Below are positions 22,824 through 31,051 of a stretch of DNA of 38,489 nucleotides, one piece after another. A program made the position numbers and the translations under genes. The notes under the pieces were generated by a model. The model was not told where the DNA came from, searched no databases, and worked only from the letters and a program-made list of their open reading frames with translations. Source of the stretch: an uncultured Oscillospiraceae bacterium (GTDB lineage Bacteria > Bacillota > Clostridia > Oscillospirales > Oscillospiraceae); the NCBI GenBank assembly GCA_910585815.1, contig CAJUFJ010000032.1, forward strand, positions 1-38,489, in the 5' to 3' direction. The first letter of the stretch is position 1, and the number at the start of each line of letters is the position of its first letter.

Positions 22824-24338
22824 GTGAGAAAAGCAGGAATCTTAATGCCCATTTCCTCCCTGCCCTCTCCCTACGGCATCGGGACTCTGGGGGCGGAGGC
22901 CCGGAAATTTGCCGATTTCTTAGCCGCCGGCGGCCAGAGCTGCTGGCAGCTCCTTCCCGTGGGCCCCACCAGCTATGGCGACTCCCCCTACCAGTCCTTC
23001 TCCTCCTTCGCCGGTAACCCATACTTCATCGACCTGGACGCCCTGGCAGAGGAGGGGCTGCTGGAGCGGGAGGAGTTTGAGGGCCTGGCCTGGGGGGACG
23101 ACCCCGCGTCGGTGGACTACGGCCTTCTGTACACCACCCGCTACCCCGTGCTCCACAGGGCCTGCGACCGCCTTCTGGCTCAGGACCGGCCCGACTTCGC
23201 CGCCTTCTGCCGGGAGCAGCAGGACTGGCTGGAGGACTACGCCCTGTTTATGGCCCTGAAGGGCAGACATGGGGGCGTCTCCTGGCTCCAGTGGCCCGAG
23301 GAGCTGCGCCTGCGTCAGCCCGCCGCCCTGGAGGCGGCCCGGCAGGAGCTGGCCGGGGAGGTGGAATTCTGGAAGGGCGTGCAGTACCTGTTCTTCAGCC
23401 AGTGGAGGGCCTGGAAGGGGTATGTCAACGGCCTGGGCCTGTCCGTCCTGGGCGACCTGCCCATCTATGTGGCCCTGGACAGCGCCGACGTGTGGGCCAA
23501 CCGGTCCCAGTTCCAGCTGGACGAGAAGGGCCTGCCCACCGAGGTGGCCGGCTGTCCCCCTGACGCCTTTACCGCCGATGGCCAGCTGTGGGGCAACCCG
23601 CTGTTTGACTGGGAGCGGATGAAGGAGGAGGGCTACGCCTGGTGGCTGCGGCGCATTGCCTTCCAGTTTGAGCTCTACGACACCCTGCGCATCGACCACT
23701 TCCGGGGCTTCGACTCCTACTACGCCATCCCCTACGGGGACAAGAACGCCCGCAACGGCCGGTGGAAGCCCGGCCCGGGCATCGCCTTCTTCAAGGCGGT
23801 AAACAAAGCCCTGGGCAAAAAGGACATTATCGCCGAGGACCTGGGCTTCCTTACCCCCTCGGTGCGGAAGCTGCTGAAGGACTCGGGCTACCCGGGCATG
23901 AAGATTCTGGAATTTGCCTTTGACAACCGGGACGCCGACAGCGACTACCTGCCCCACCACTGCCCCGCCCACTGCGTGGTCTACGCCGGCACCCACGACA
24001 ACGACACCATCCAGGGCTGGATGGCCTCCGCCCCCAGGAGGAGCGTGTCCTTTGCCAAGGCCTACCTGCGCCTGAGCAAGCGGGAGGGCTACCACTGGGG
24101 GATGATGCGCGCCGCCTGGGCCACCCCTGCCGAGCTGGCGGTGATGCAGTTCCAGGACCTGCTGGGTCTGGGCTCCGAGGCCCGAATGAATATTCCCTCC
24201 ACCCTGGGCAGTAACTGGAAGTGGCGCACCCTGCCCGGAACCTTCGACGAGAAACTGGCCAGGCGGCTCTACCGGGAGATGCGGGTGTATCAGAGACTGC
24301 CCAAGAAGCCGGCTGTGAAGGCCAAGCGTACCAAATAG
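22824..24338 (+). CDS. malQ: 4-alpha-glucanotransferase (amylomaltase, GH77)
   Basis: Encodes 504 aa, the usual size. It transfers maltodextrin segments between glucans, lengthening chains for the phosphorylase encoded next. The N-terminus RKAGILMPISSLPSPYGIGT is typical. Catalytic residues fit GH77: Asp291 (nucleophile) in LRIDHFRG, Glu338 in IIAEDLGF, Asp392 in GTHDNDT. The start is a GTG at 22824 with AGGAAACAGG upstream. It is followed by glgP on the same strand, but a family B repeat lies in the 117-bp gap. Confidence 0.96.
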   Translation: MRKAGILMPISSLPSPYGIGTLGAEARKFADFLAAGGQSCWQLLPVGPTSYGDSPYQSFSSFAGNPYFIDLDALAEEGLLEREEFEGLAWGDDPASVDYGLLYTTRYPVLHRACDRLLAQDRPDFAAFCREQQDWLEDYALFMALKGRHGGVSWLQWPEELRLRQPAALEAARQELAGEVEFWKGVQYLFFSQWRAWKGYVNGLGLSVLGDLPIYVALDSADVWANRSQFQLDEKGLPTEVAGCPPDAFTADGQLWGNPLFDWERMKEEGYAWWLRRIAFQFELYDTLRIDHFRGFDSYYAIPYGDKNARNGRWKPGPGIAFFKAVNKALGKKDIIAEDLGFLTPSVRKLLKDSGYPGMKILEFAFDNRDADSDYLPHHCPAHCVVYAGTHDNDTIQGWMASAPRRSVSFAKAYLRLSKREGYHWGMMRAAWATPAELAVMQFQDLLGLGSEARMNIPSTLGSNWKWRTLPGTFDEKLARRLYREMRVYQRLPKKPAVKAKRTK

Positions 24339-24344
24339 ACCCGA

Positions 24345-24415
24345 CTGTAGGGGCGCACATTGTGCGCCCGCCCATCACACCGGTTTGTGCGGGCGGACAA
24401 TGTCCGCCCCTACAG
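24345..24415. repeat. Family B repeat between malQ and glgP
   Basis: The ends CTGTAGGGGCG and CGCCCCTACAG are perfect inverted repeats. Inside are GCGCACATTGTGCGC and GGGCGGACAATGTCCGCCC, two further palindromes. It could form a long cruciform or an mRNA hairpin that shields or attenuates the malQ-glgP transcript. Confidence 0.8.
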
Positions 24416-24455
24416 ACACGAATCCCAAGAATCTCATAACAAGGAGATGTATGTT

Positions 24456-26744
24456 ATGCAACTGAAAGAACAGCTTTTCCAGACCACCCAGGCCCGTTTC
24501 GGCTGTGCGCCCGACCAGTGTGACGACCACCAGCTTTATGAGGCGCTGCTCATTCTCACCCGGAACATGGCCCAGAACCGTCCCGCCCCCAAGGGGGAGC
24601 GGAAGCTCTACTACTTCTCCGCCGAGTTTCTTATGGGCAAGCTGCTGAGCAACAACCTGCTGGCCCTGGGGCTCCACGACGAGGTGCGCGCCCTGCTGGC
24701 CGACCTGGGCCGGGACCTGGGGGTCATCGAGTCCATGGAGCCCGAGCCCTCCCTGGGCAACGGCGGCCTGGGCCGCCTGGCCGCCTGCTTTCTGGACTCC
24801 ATCGCCGCCTTGAACCTGCCCGGCGACGGCGTGGGCCTGAACTACCACTACGGCCTGTTCCGGCAGAAATTCGCCCAGAACCGCCAGACCGAGGAGCCCG
24901 ACCCCTGGCTGGAGGCGGACAGCTGGCTGATCCCCACCGGGGTGTCCTTCGACGTGCCCTTCGGCGGCTTCGACCTGAAGGCGGTGCTCTACGACATCGC
25001 CATCCCCGGGGCGGGCAGCGGCTGCGCCAACCGCCTGCACCTGTTCGACGTGGCCCAGCCCGCCGACGCCCCCTGGGTGGGCATCGACTTTGACAAGGGG
25101 GATATCGCCCACCGGCTCACCTCCTTCCTTTACCCCGACGACAGCGACGAGGCCGGCCGGCTGCTCCGGGTCTATCAGCAGTACTTCATGGTGTCCGCCG
25201 GGGCCCAGCTGATCCTGGCCGAGCTGGAGGCCAAGGGGTATGCCCTGAACACCCTGGCCGACCACGTGGTGGTCCAGATCAACGACACCCACCCCTCCAT
25301 GGTCATCCCCGAGCTGATCCGCCTGCTCACCGAAAAGGGCATGTCCTTCGACGAGGCCCTGGACCAGGTGCGCCGCACCTGCGCCTACACCAACCACACC
25401 ATCCTGGCCGAGGCCCTGGAGAAGTGGCCCCTGGCCTTCATCCAGAAGGCGGCCCCCCAGCTGGTGCCCGTGATTCAGGAGATGGACCGGCGGATGAAGG
25501 AAGCCCATCCCGACCCCAGGGTGGCCATTCTGGACGACCAGGGCCGGGTCCACATGGCCCACATGGATATCCACTGCGGTTTCTCGGTGAACGGCGTGGC
25601 CGCCCTCCACACCGAGATTCTGAAAAATGCCGAGCTGAAGCCCTTCTACGACCTCTACCCCGAGAAGTTCAACAACAAGACCAACGGCGTCACCTTCCGC
25701 CGGTGGCTGGAGGCCTGCAACCCGGAGCTGGCCGCCCTCATCGACGGCTGCATCGGCCCCCACTGGCGGCAGGACGCCAAAAAGCTGGAGAAGCTGCTGG
25801 AGTTCCAGGAGGACGAGGCCGTTCTGGACCGGCTGCTGGCGGTGAAGCAGCACAGCAAGGACCAGCTGTGCCGGGTGCTCTGGGCCAGGCAGCACATCGA
25901 GATCGACCCCCAGTCGGTTTTCGATATCCAGGTGAAGCGCCTCCACGAGTATAAGCGGCAGCAGATGAACGCCCTGTATATCATCCACAAGTATCTGGAG
26001 ATTAAAGCCGGCAGGCTGCCGGAGCGGCCGGTGACCGCCCTGTTCGGGGCCAAGGCCGCCCCCGCCTATGTGATGGCCAAGCACATCATCCACCTGATCC
26101 TCTGCCTGCAAAAGCTTATCGACAGCGACCCCCAGGTCAGGCCCTGGCTGCGGGTGGCCATGGTGGAGAACTACAACGTCACCTGGGCCGAGCGGCTGAT
26201 TCCCGCCTGCGATATCTCCGAGCAGATTTCCCTGGCCTCCAAGGAGGCCAGCGGCACGGGCAACATGAAGTTCATGGCCAACGGCGCCATTACCCTGGGC
26301 ACCCTGGACGGGGCCAACGTGGAGATCGCCCAGCTGGTGGGGGAGGACAGCATCTATACCTTCGGCCAGCACAGCGACGCCGTCATCCGCATGTACGCCG
26401 GGGAGGAGAACCCCGCCCCCGACGGCCGGAGCTACCGGCCCCTGGAGTACTACCACCGCCCGGCGGTGGAGCGGCTGGTGGACTTTATCGTCTCCCCCGA
26501 GCTGCTGGCCATCGGCGACCCGGCCAGCCTTTCCCAGCTGTGGAGGGATATGAAGAACAAGGACTGGTTTATGGCCCTGCTGGACGTGGAGGACTATATC
26601 GCCGCCAAGGACCGGGCAATCCAAGACTACGGCGACCGCCGGGCCTGGGCGAAGAAGATGCTGGTCAATATCGCAAAATCCGGTTATTTCTCCTCCGACC
26701 GCACCATTGAACAGTACAATGAGGATATCTGGAAACTGAAATAA
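24456..26744 (+). CDS. glgP: Glycogen/maltodextrin phosphorylase
   Basis: Encodes 762 aa. It cleaves terminal alpha-1,4-glucosyl units with phosphate to glucose-1-phosphate, using pyridoxal phosphate. SLGNGGLGRLAACFLDS and GVGLNYHYGLF are N-domain motifs. The PLP lysine lies in EASGTGNMKFMANGAITLGT; VKRLHEYKRQQMNAL is also conserved. The ATG at 24456 is 9 nt after AAGGAG; an in-frame ATG at 24447 is too close to that site. With malQ it makes a glucan breakdown unit; no glgA or glgC is nearby. Confidence 0.96.
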   Translation: MQLKEQLFQTTQARFGCAPDQCDDHQLYEALLILTRNMAQNRPAPKGERKLYYFSAEFLMGKLLSNNLLALGLHDEVRALLADLGRDLGVIESMEPEPSLGNGGLGRLAACFLDSIAALNLPGDGVGLNYHYGLFRQKFAQNRQTEEPDPWLEADSWLIPTGVSFDVPFGGFDLKAVLYDIAIPGAGSGCANRLHLFDVAQPADAPWVGIDFDKGDIAHRLTSFLYPDDSDEAGRLLRVYQQYFMVSAGAQLILAELEAKGYALNTLADHVVVQINDTHPSMVIPELIRLLTEKGMSFDEALDQVRRTCAYTNHTILAEALEKWPLAFIQKAAPQLVPVIQEMDRRMKEAHPDPRVAILDDQGRVHMAHMDIHCGFSVNGVAALHTEILKNAELKPFYDLYPEKFNNKTNGVTFRRWLEACNPELAALIDGCIGPHWRQDAKKLEKLLEFQEDEAVLDRLLAVKQHSKDQLCRVLWARQHIEIDPQSVFDIQVKRLHEYKRQQMNALYIIHKYLEIKAGRLPERPVTALFGAKAAPAYVMAKHIIHLILCLQKLIDSDPQVRPWLRVAMVENYNVTWAERLIPACDISEQISLASKEASGTGNMKFMANGAITLGTLDGANVEIAQLVGEDSIYTFGQHSDAVIRMYAGEENPAPDGRSYRPLEYYHRPAVERLVDFIVSPELLAIGDPASLSQLWRDMKNKDWFMALLDVEDYIAAKDRAIQDYGDRRAWAKKMLVNIAKSGYFSSDRTIEQYNEDIWKLK

Positions 26745-26760
26745 CAGCCTGTATCAGAAG

Positions 26761-26793
26761 GAGCGCGCCCCGGCAGCGGGACGCGCTCTTTTT
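26761..26793 (+). terminator. Terminator of malQ-glgP
   Basis: GAGCGCG and CGCGCTC enclose an inner CCCG/GCGGG stem; TTTTT follows, 16 bp after the glgP stop codon. Confidence 0.9.
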
Positions 26794-26839
26794 CTGTAAT
26801 CTTCCCCGGAGCCGCCCCATCGGGGGGCAATTGCGCGGC

Positions 26840-28120
26840 TCAGGTTTGCAGCATAATCTGCAAAATCTCCTTATCTGTGGACCGCATTCCGATTTTGCCC
26901 AGCCGGCCCACGTTGTCCAGGGTCTTTTCTACCCCGTGGGAGAGGATACCGTCCCCGCCATAGAACTGTTGGCCGTTCTGATACATCCGGTAGCCCAGCA
27001 CCCCGGCGTCGATGGCGGCGGCGATCTTGCCGGCGCAGGAGGCCTTGGCCCCGTCGCAGATCATGCCGGACACAATGGCCAGGGCGTTGACCACCGTGTG
27101 GATAATCTCCTCATAGCCGCCGCCGTCCAGATAGGCGATGCCCGCCCCCGCCGCTGCCCCGGCGCTCACCGCGCCGCAGTAGGCCGACAGCCGCCCGATG
27201 CGGGTCTTCTGGTGAATGGTAATCAGGTTGGACAGCACCAGCGCCCGGTAAAGCTTCTCCTCGCTGACCCCCATCTCCCGGCCGTAGACAATCACCGGCA
27301 CCGAGGCGGTGATGCCCTGGTTGCCGCTGCCCGAGTTGATGATAACGGGCATCTCACAGCCCCCCATCCGGGCGTCTGACCCGGCGGCGGCGGCGGACTT
27401 GGCCTTGGCGATGGGGTCGTCGCCGGGGGAGGCGGCCCGGATCACCTGGCCGATGTTGGCCCCGTAGCTGTGGGTGAGGCCCTCCCGGGCGATGGCGGTG
27501 TTGCAGTCGATCTGACGGTCCAGCAGCTCCTTCACGTCACCGATGTCCACCGTCTGGGCGAAGTCGTAGATGTCCGACATGGTGAGCAGGTTCCGGTCGG
27601 TGAGGCCGCTCTCGTCGTCGGCCTCCACGGGCAGGTCCAGAAGAATTTCCCCGTTGCGCTCCATGCGGACAATGTTGGTGTGGTAGTTGGCGATGCGGAC
27701 CTTGGCTGTGCGCTCCCCCTTTGTCAGGGTAATCTGGATGTCAAAGACCAGGTCGCCGTCCAGAAATTCCACCCGGACGGGGTGGTCCTTTAAGTAGGTG
27801 CGCATCTCCCCCTGCTGCTCGGGCGTCACCTGGGAGATGACCTCCAGCAGCAGCTCTGGCTGTCCGGCCACCACGCCGGCGGCCGCCGCCGCCTCGATGC
27901 CGTGGAGCCCGCCGGTGTTGGGCACCACCACGCTCTTTACGTTTTTGATGATGTTGCCGCTGGCCTCCACCACCACCTGGTCGGGCAGTGCGCCCAGCAG
28001 CTCCCGGGCCTTGGCCGCGCCGTAGGCGATGGCGATGGGCTCGGTGCAGCCCATGGCGGGCACCAGCTCCTCCTCCAGAATCTGGAGGTAGGCGTTATAC
28101 TTTACATTTGTCTTGTCCAT
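26840..28120 (-). CDS. L-cysteine desulfidase / serine dehydratase alpha-like protein
   Basis: Encodes 426 aa. The family (COG3681) breaks L-cysteine into pyruvate, ammonia and sulfide using a [4Fe-4S] cluster. Its signature PAMGCTEPIAIAYGAA places Cys25 as in the characterised archaeal enzyme, and the cluster cysteines appear in SAYCGAVSAG and GMICDGAKASCAGK (CxxxxxxC). ASGNIIKNVKSVVVPNTGG is also conserved. AAGGAGG precedes the ATG. It is monocistronic and divergent from the HAD gene. In a gut anaerobe it could produce H2S and pyruvate from cysteine; some homologues act on other substrates. Confidence 0.9.
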   Translation of the reverse strand: MDKTNVKYNAYLQILEEELVPAMGCTEPIAIAYGAAKARELLGALPDQVVVEASGNIIKNVKSVVVPNTGGLHGIEAAAAAGVVAGQPELLLEVISQVTPEQQGEMRTYLKDHPVRVEFLDGDLVFDIQITLTKGERTAKVRIANYHTNIVRMERNGEILLDLPVEADDESGLTDRNLLTMSDIYDFAQTVDIGDVKELLDRQIDCNTAIAREGLTHSYGANIGQVIRAASPGDDPIAKAKSAAAAGSDARMGGCEMPVIINSGSGNQGITASVPVIVYGREMGVSEEKLYRALVLSNLITIHQKTRIGRLSAYCGAVSAGAAAGAGIAYLDGGGYEEIIHTVVNALAIVSGMICDGAKASCAGKIAAAIDAGVLGYRMYQNGQQFYGGDGILSHGVEKTLDNVGRLGKIGMRSTDKEILQIMLQT

Positions 28121-28178
28121 TTCGTGCCTCCTTTATGGTGCCTCCATTATACAGGAAAAACCGCCCGGGGTCAAACGC

Positions 28179-28207
28179 TTGCGGCGGATTGCTTCCTGTG
28201 GTATGAT
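28179..28207 (+). promoter_or_regulatory. Promoter of the HAD phosphatase gene
   Basis: TTGCGG (28179-28184), a 17-nt spacer and TATGAT (28202-28207). The leader contains a half copy of the family B repeat (GTAGGGACGCATCCCGATGC). Confidence 0.65.
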
Positions 28208-28278
28208 AGAAAAACCTGCGTAGGGACGCATCCCGATGCGCCCCCAGAAATGCAAACGGTTGGACGGGAGGAAATATA

Positions 28279-28926
28279 ATGTTCAAAGCGGTATGCTTCG
28301 ATTTTGACTACACCCTTGGGGACTGCACTGACTCCATTGTGGCCGGATTTGTTCACGGCCTCACCGGCCTGGGTTTTCCCGCGCCGGACCGGGAGACGGT
28401 GCGGGGCACCATCGGCTACATGCTGGAGGACTCCTACACCATGCTCACCGGCGACCGCGACCCGGACCGTCAGGCCCGGTTCCGGGCGCTGTTCACCGAG
28501 GTGGCCCGGGAGCGGCAGATTCGCGAGACCATCCTGTTCCCCGGGGCCCCGGAGCTGCTCCGGGGGCTGCGGACCCGGGGGGTGCGGACCGCCATTGTCA
28601 GCACCAAGCGGGGGGACACCATTGAGCTCATTCTGGAGAGCCACGGCCTGAGGGACGCGGTGGAGATGGTGGTGGGTAGCGCCGATGTAAAGCGCCCCAA
28701 GCCCGACCCGGAGGGCCTGCGCACCGTTATGGCCCGGCTGGGGGTGGAGCCGGGGGAAACCCTGTTCTGCGGCGACACCGTGCTGGACGCCGGGGCGGCC
28801 CAAAACGCCGGCTGTCACTTCGCCGCCGTCCTCAACGGCACCACGCCGGAGGCGGATTTTGCCCCCTTCCCCACCGACCACATCGCCCCCGACCTGGGGG
28901 AGCTGGCGGAGTGGCTGGGGGTCTGA
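28279..28926 (+). CDS. HAD-family hydrolase (phosphoglycolate phosphatase-like)
   Basis: Encodes 215 aa. Motif I is FDFDYTLGDCTDS with nucleophile Asp8 and general acid Asp10. Motif II is IVSTKRG, motif III KRPKPDPEGL, and motif IV FCGDTVLDAGAAQNAG. The helical cap between residues 15 and 85 marks subfamily I with a C1 cap, as in phosphoglycolate phosphatase and beta-phosphoglucomutase. GGGAGG precedes the ATG. The physiological substrate cannot be told from sequence alone. No operon partner. Confidence 0.9.
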   Translation: MFKAVCFDFDYTLGDCTDSIVAGFVHGLTGLGFPAPDRETVRGTIGYMLEDSYTMLTGDRDPDRQARFRALFTEVARERQIRETILFPGAPELLRGLRTRGVRTAIVSTKRGDTIELILESHGLRDAVEMVVGSADVKRPKPDPEGLRTVMARLGVEPGETLFCGDTVLDAGAAQNAGCHFAAVLNGTTPEADFAPFPTDHIAPDLGELAEWLGV

Positions 28927-28940
28927 CACGGGGGCCGGCC

Positions 28941-29129
28941 CTAAAGCAGATGGTCGTCCCGCAGTTCCATGTGGTCCAGGGCGTATTGCAGGGCCATGCC
29001 GATCAGCTCATTCCGGGAGCGGTTGGTGCGGGCGGAGAGGTCGTTATACCGCTCCTGGAGGGTCCGGTCGATACGGATGGTCATGGTGACGGTCTTGTCC
29101 TCCCGGGGGGTGACAATAAATTTTTCCAT
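28941..29129 (-). CDS. Ribbon-helix-helix DNA-binding protein (CopG/Arc type), orphan
   Basis: Encodes 62 aa. A basic, beta-prone stretch (KTVTMTIRIDRTLQERYNDL) is followed by two helices (SARTNRSRNELIGMALQYALDHM), the ribbon-helix-helix fold of CopG, Arc and ParD antitoxins. The TNRSRNELI turn is characteristic. It would act as a dimer on DNA. The start at 29129 has only a weak GAGG site. No toxin gene is next to it, so it is not assigned as an antitoxin. A likely -10 (TATAAT, minus strand 29165-29160) lies 31 bp upstream, overlapping a partial dyad that may be its operator. Confidence 0.85.
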   Translation of the reverse strand: MEKFIVTPREDKTVTMTIRIDRTLQERYNDLSARTNRSRNELIGMALQYALDHMELRDDHLL

Positions 29130-29195
29130 AATGCCTCACATCCCACTTGTTTTGAGTACATTATAGTGTGAATTTATACATTTAATCCATGACAC

Positions 29196-29223
29196 AAAGT
29201 GCATTGAAAATCCAATGCACTTT
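29196..29223. repeat. Perfect 11-bp inverted repeat between the RHH and TraB genes
   Basis: AAAGTGCATTG, a 6-nt loop and CAATGCACTTT. A T-run (TTTTTTT) follows on the plus strand 9 nt later. It lies 60 bp upstream of the TraB-gene promoter; it may be an operator or a stray terminator. Confidence 0.65.
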
Positions 29224-29285
29224 CCTGTTGACTTTTTTTAGGAAAAGTGCTATCGTGTGAAGGACCGGTTTCAGCGAATTTTAAT

Positions 29286-29313
29286 TTGACATATGCCGGC
29301 CCGGTGCTACAAT
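29286..29313 (+). promoter_or_regulatory. Promoter of the TraB/GumN gene
   Basis: TTGACA (29286-29291), a 16-nt spacer and TACAAT (29308-29313), close to the sigma-A consensus. Confidence 0.8.
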
Positions 29314-29356
29314 AGCATTGACCAATTGGGCGCTGCCCAAGAAAGGATGATTACTG

Positions 29357-30727
29357 ATGAAGAAAATACTTTCCCTGCTGCTGGCCTTCGGGCTGCTTAC
29401 CGTCCCGGTGCTGGCGGAGGAGCCTCAGGCTGAGCCCCTGCCTGCCTGGGCCTGGGGCGAGGTGGCCGACAGCTACGCCCTGGGGCTGGTGGGGGACGAG
29501 ATCTACACCGACCACAGCAAGCCCATCACCCAGGAGCAGCTGGACAAGATGACCCAGGTGGCCGCTGACAAGCTGGTTCTGCTGGAGGTGGAGCAGCGCT
29601 CCAATGCCGGTTCCTTTGTGATTGACACCACCCGGGGCGGCGTGCTCAACGCCCTGTACATGGAGGCCCTCCCCTACGCCTTTGCGGACATCGACGCCGG
29701 GCCGGTGGAGTTTCTGTCCTCCCTGGGCGTGGTCCACGGCGACGGCGCGGACCTGGCCCTGGACCGGCCCTGCACCCTCCTGGAAGCCGTCTGCTTTGCC
29801 AACCGGATGATCCTGGCCCTGTACGACCAGCAGAACGCCGGTTCCCTCGGGCTTTTGTGGAAGGCGGAGGGCAACGGCAACACCCTGTATCTGCTGGGCT
29901 CCATCCACACCGACCGGAGCAACCTCTACCCCTTCCACAAGCAGCTGCGGGACATCATCACCTCCGCCGAGCTGGCCGCCTTTGAGCTGGACTTCAACAG
30001 CCAGGAGGGCATCGACGAGTTCACCGCCATGCAGGTGTACTCCGACGGCACCACCCTGAAGGACCACGTCGACCCGGAGCTCTACCAGGAGGTGGTGGAG
30101 GCCCTGGCCCCCTTGGATATGCCTGAGGAGCAGGTGGCCAACTATAAGCCCTGGGCGCTGGCCAACACCTTTACCGCCCTGTCCATGCTGGACGAGACCA
30201 GCAGTGACAACGCCATGGCCCTTGACCTGTATGTCAGCGCCAAGGCCGCCAATCTGGGCATCGCCACAGAGGGCATCGAGACCTACGCCTTCCAGGGTAA
30301 GATTTTCGACGACCTGTCTGACGAGTACCAGGAGAACTACCTGGCCATGACCCTGAGCATGTACCTGGGGATGGACGCCGCCGAGGGCCTGAGCGAGGAG
30401 GAGAAGGCGGAGTATGAGGCCGCCCTGAAGGAGCAGGACGAGGCGGTGGGCCGCTGGATGGAGCAGTGGAAGACCCGGGACACCGAGGCCTTCGCCAACG
30501 ACTACCCCAAGGACGTTATCCAGTCCAACACCAGCGACGAGCTCAACTCCAAGCTCTTTGAGGGCCGTGACCCCAACATGATCGCCTGGGCGGACCGCTA
30601 CCTGAAGCAGGACGGCGCCCACACCGGCCTGATGACGGTGGGCGCGGGCCACATGATCGGCAAGACCGGCGTGGTCCAGGGCCTGAAGGACCTGGGCTAC
30701 ACCGTGGAGGTCGTACCCGCTCCCTGA
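29357..30727 (+). CDS. Exported TraB/GumN family protein with N-terminal extension
   Basis: Encodes 456 aa. A signal peptide (KKILSLLLAFGLLTVPVLAEE) is cleaved around residue 20. Residues about 28-170 resemble SLH-type cell-wall anchoring repeats (WGEVADSYALGLV, then DIDAGPVEFLSSLGVVHGDG). The TraB/GumN domain starts LWKAEGNGNTLYLLGSIH at about residue 170 and ends LMTVGAGHMIGKTGVVQGL with the conserved glycine/His segment. The family shares a putative metalloprotease fold, but its activity is unproven in most cases. AAAGGATG precedes the ATG. It is monocistronic with its own terminator. Confidence 0.88.
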   Translation: MKKILSLLLAFGLLTVPVLAEEPQAEPLPAWAWGEVADSYALGLVGDEIYTDHSKPITQEQLDKMTQVAADKLVLLEVEQRSNAGSFVIDTTRGGVLNALYMEALPYAFADIDAGPVEFLSSLGVVHGDGADLALDRPCTLLEAVCFANRMILALYDQQNAGSLGLLWKAEGNGNTLYLLGSIHTDRSNLYPFHKQLRDIITSAELAAFELDFNSQEGIDEFTAMQVYSDGTTLKDHVDPELYQEVVEALAPLDMPEEQVANYKPWALANTFTALSMLDETSSDNAMALDLYVSAKAANLGIATEGIETYAFQGKIFDDLSDEYQENYLAMTLSMYLGMDAAEGLSEEEKAEYEAALKEQDEAVGRWMEQWKTRDTEAFANDYPKDVIQSNTSDELNSKLFEGRDPNMIAWADRYLKQDGAHTGLMTVGAGHMIGKTGVVQGLKDLGYTVEVVPAP

Positions 30728-30737
30728 ATAACATAGG

Positions 30738-30767
30738 AAAATCCCGGTCCGAATGGACCGGGATTTT
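30738..30767 (+). terminator. Terminator of the TraB/GumN gene
   Basis: AAAATCCCGGTCC, GAAT loop, GGACCGGGATTTT, 10 bp after the stop codon. Confidence 0.9.
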
Positions 30768-30799
30768 CAGCTTGTCAAAGAAGTAGCAGCGAGATAGAG

Positions 30800-31050
30800 G
30801 GCGCCAAAAGCCTCCTTTAGAAAGGAGGTGCCCCAGTGGGCACACTGGGGCGGAGGATTGCGTTTTGCGGAGCAAAACATACGAAGTAAACAAGGATTAG
30901 GATTATTTCATACATTTTGCCTTCGGCAAAATACAATCCTCAGTCAGCCTGCGGCTGACAGCTCCTTTCAAAAGGAGCTTGCCCCCCTCTGTTGGCCCCC
31001 TTACAGGGGGAAAGCTTTTGGGCGCGTGCTTTCAGGTTGTGCTTTTTGCG
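30800..31050. repeat. Long family A palindromic element with AT-rich centre
   Basis: The left arm AAAAGCCTCCTTTAGAAAGG, then GCCCCAGTGGGCACACTGGGGC and GGAGGATTG. The centre carries two small hairpins (TTTTGCGGAGCAAAA and ATTTTGCCTTCGGCAAAAT). The right arm runs CAATCCTCAGTCAGCCTGCG, GCTGACAGCTCCTTTCAAAAGGAGC. The far end (GCTTTTGGGCGCGTGCTTTC, GTTGTGCTTTTT) is the inverted counterpart of the outer end of the elements at 8738 and 12452. It ends against the stop codon of the DAK2 gene. Confidence 0.75.
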
Positions 31051-31051
31051 C

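Noticed and set aside
24375..26624. Very long open frames antisense to glgP (and likewise opposite MATE, gap, malQ and the alcohol dehydrogenase gene)
   Set aside because: These are by-products of GC-rich third positions in the real genes; they have low-complexity Gly/His/Val-rich peptides and no ribosome sites.
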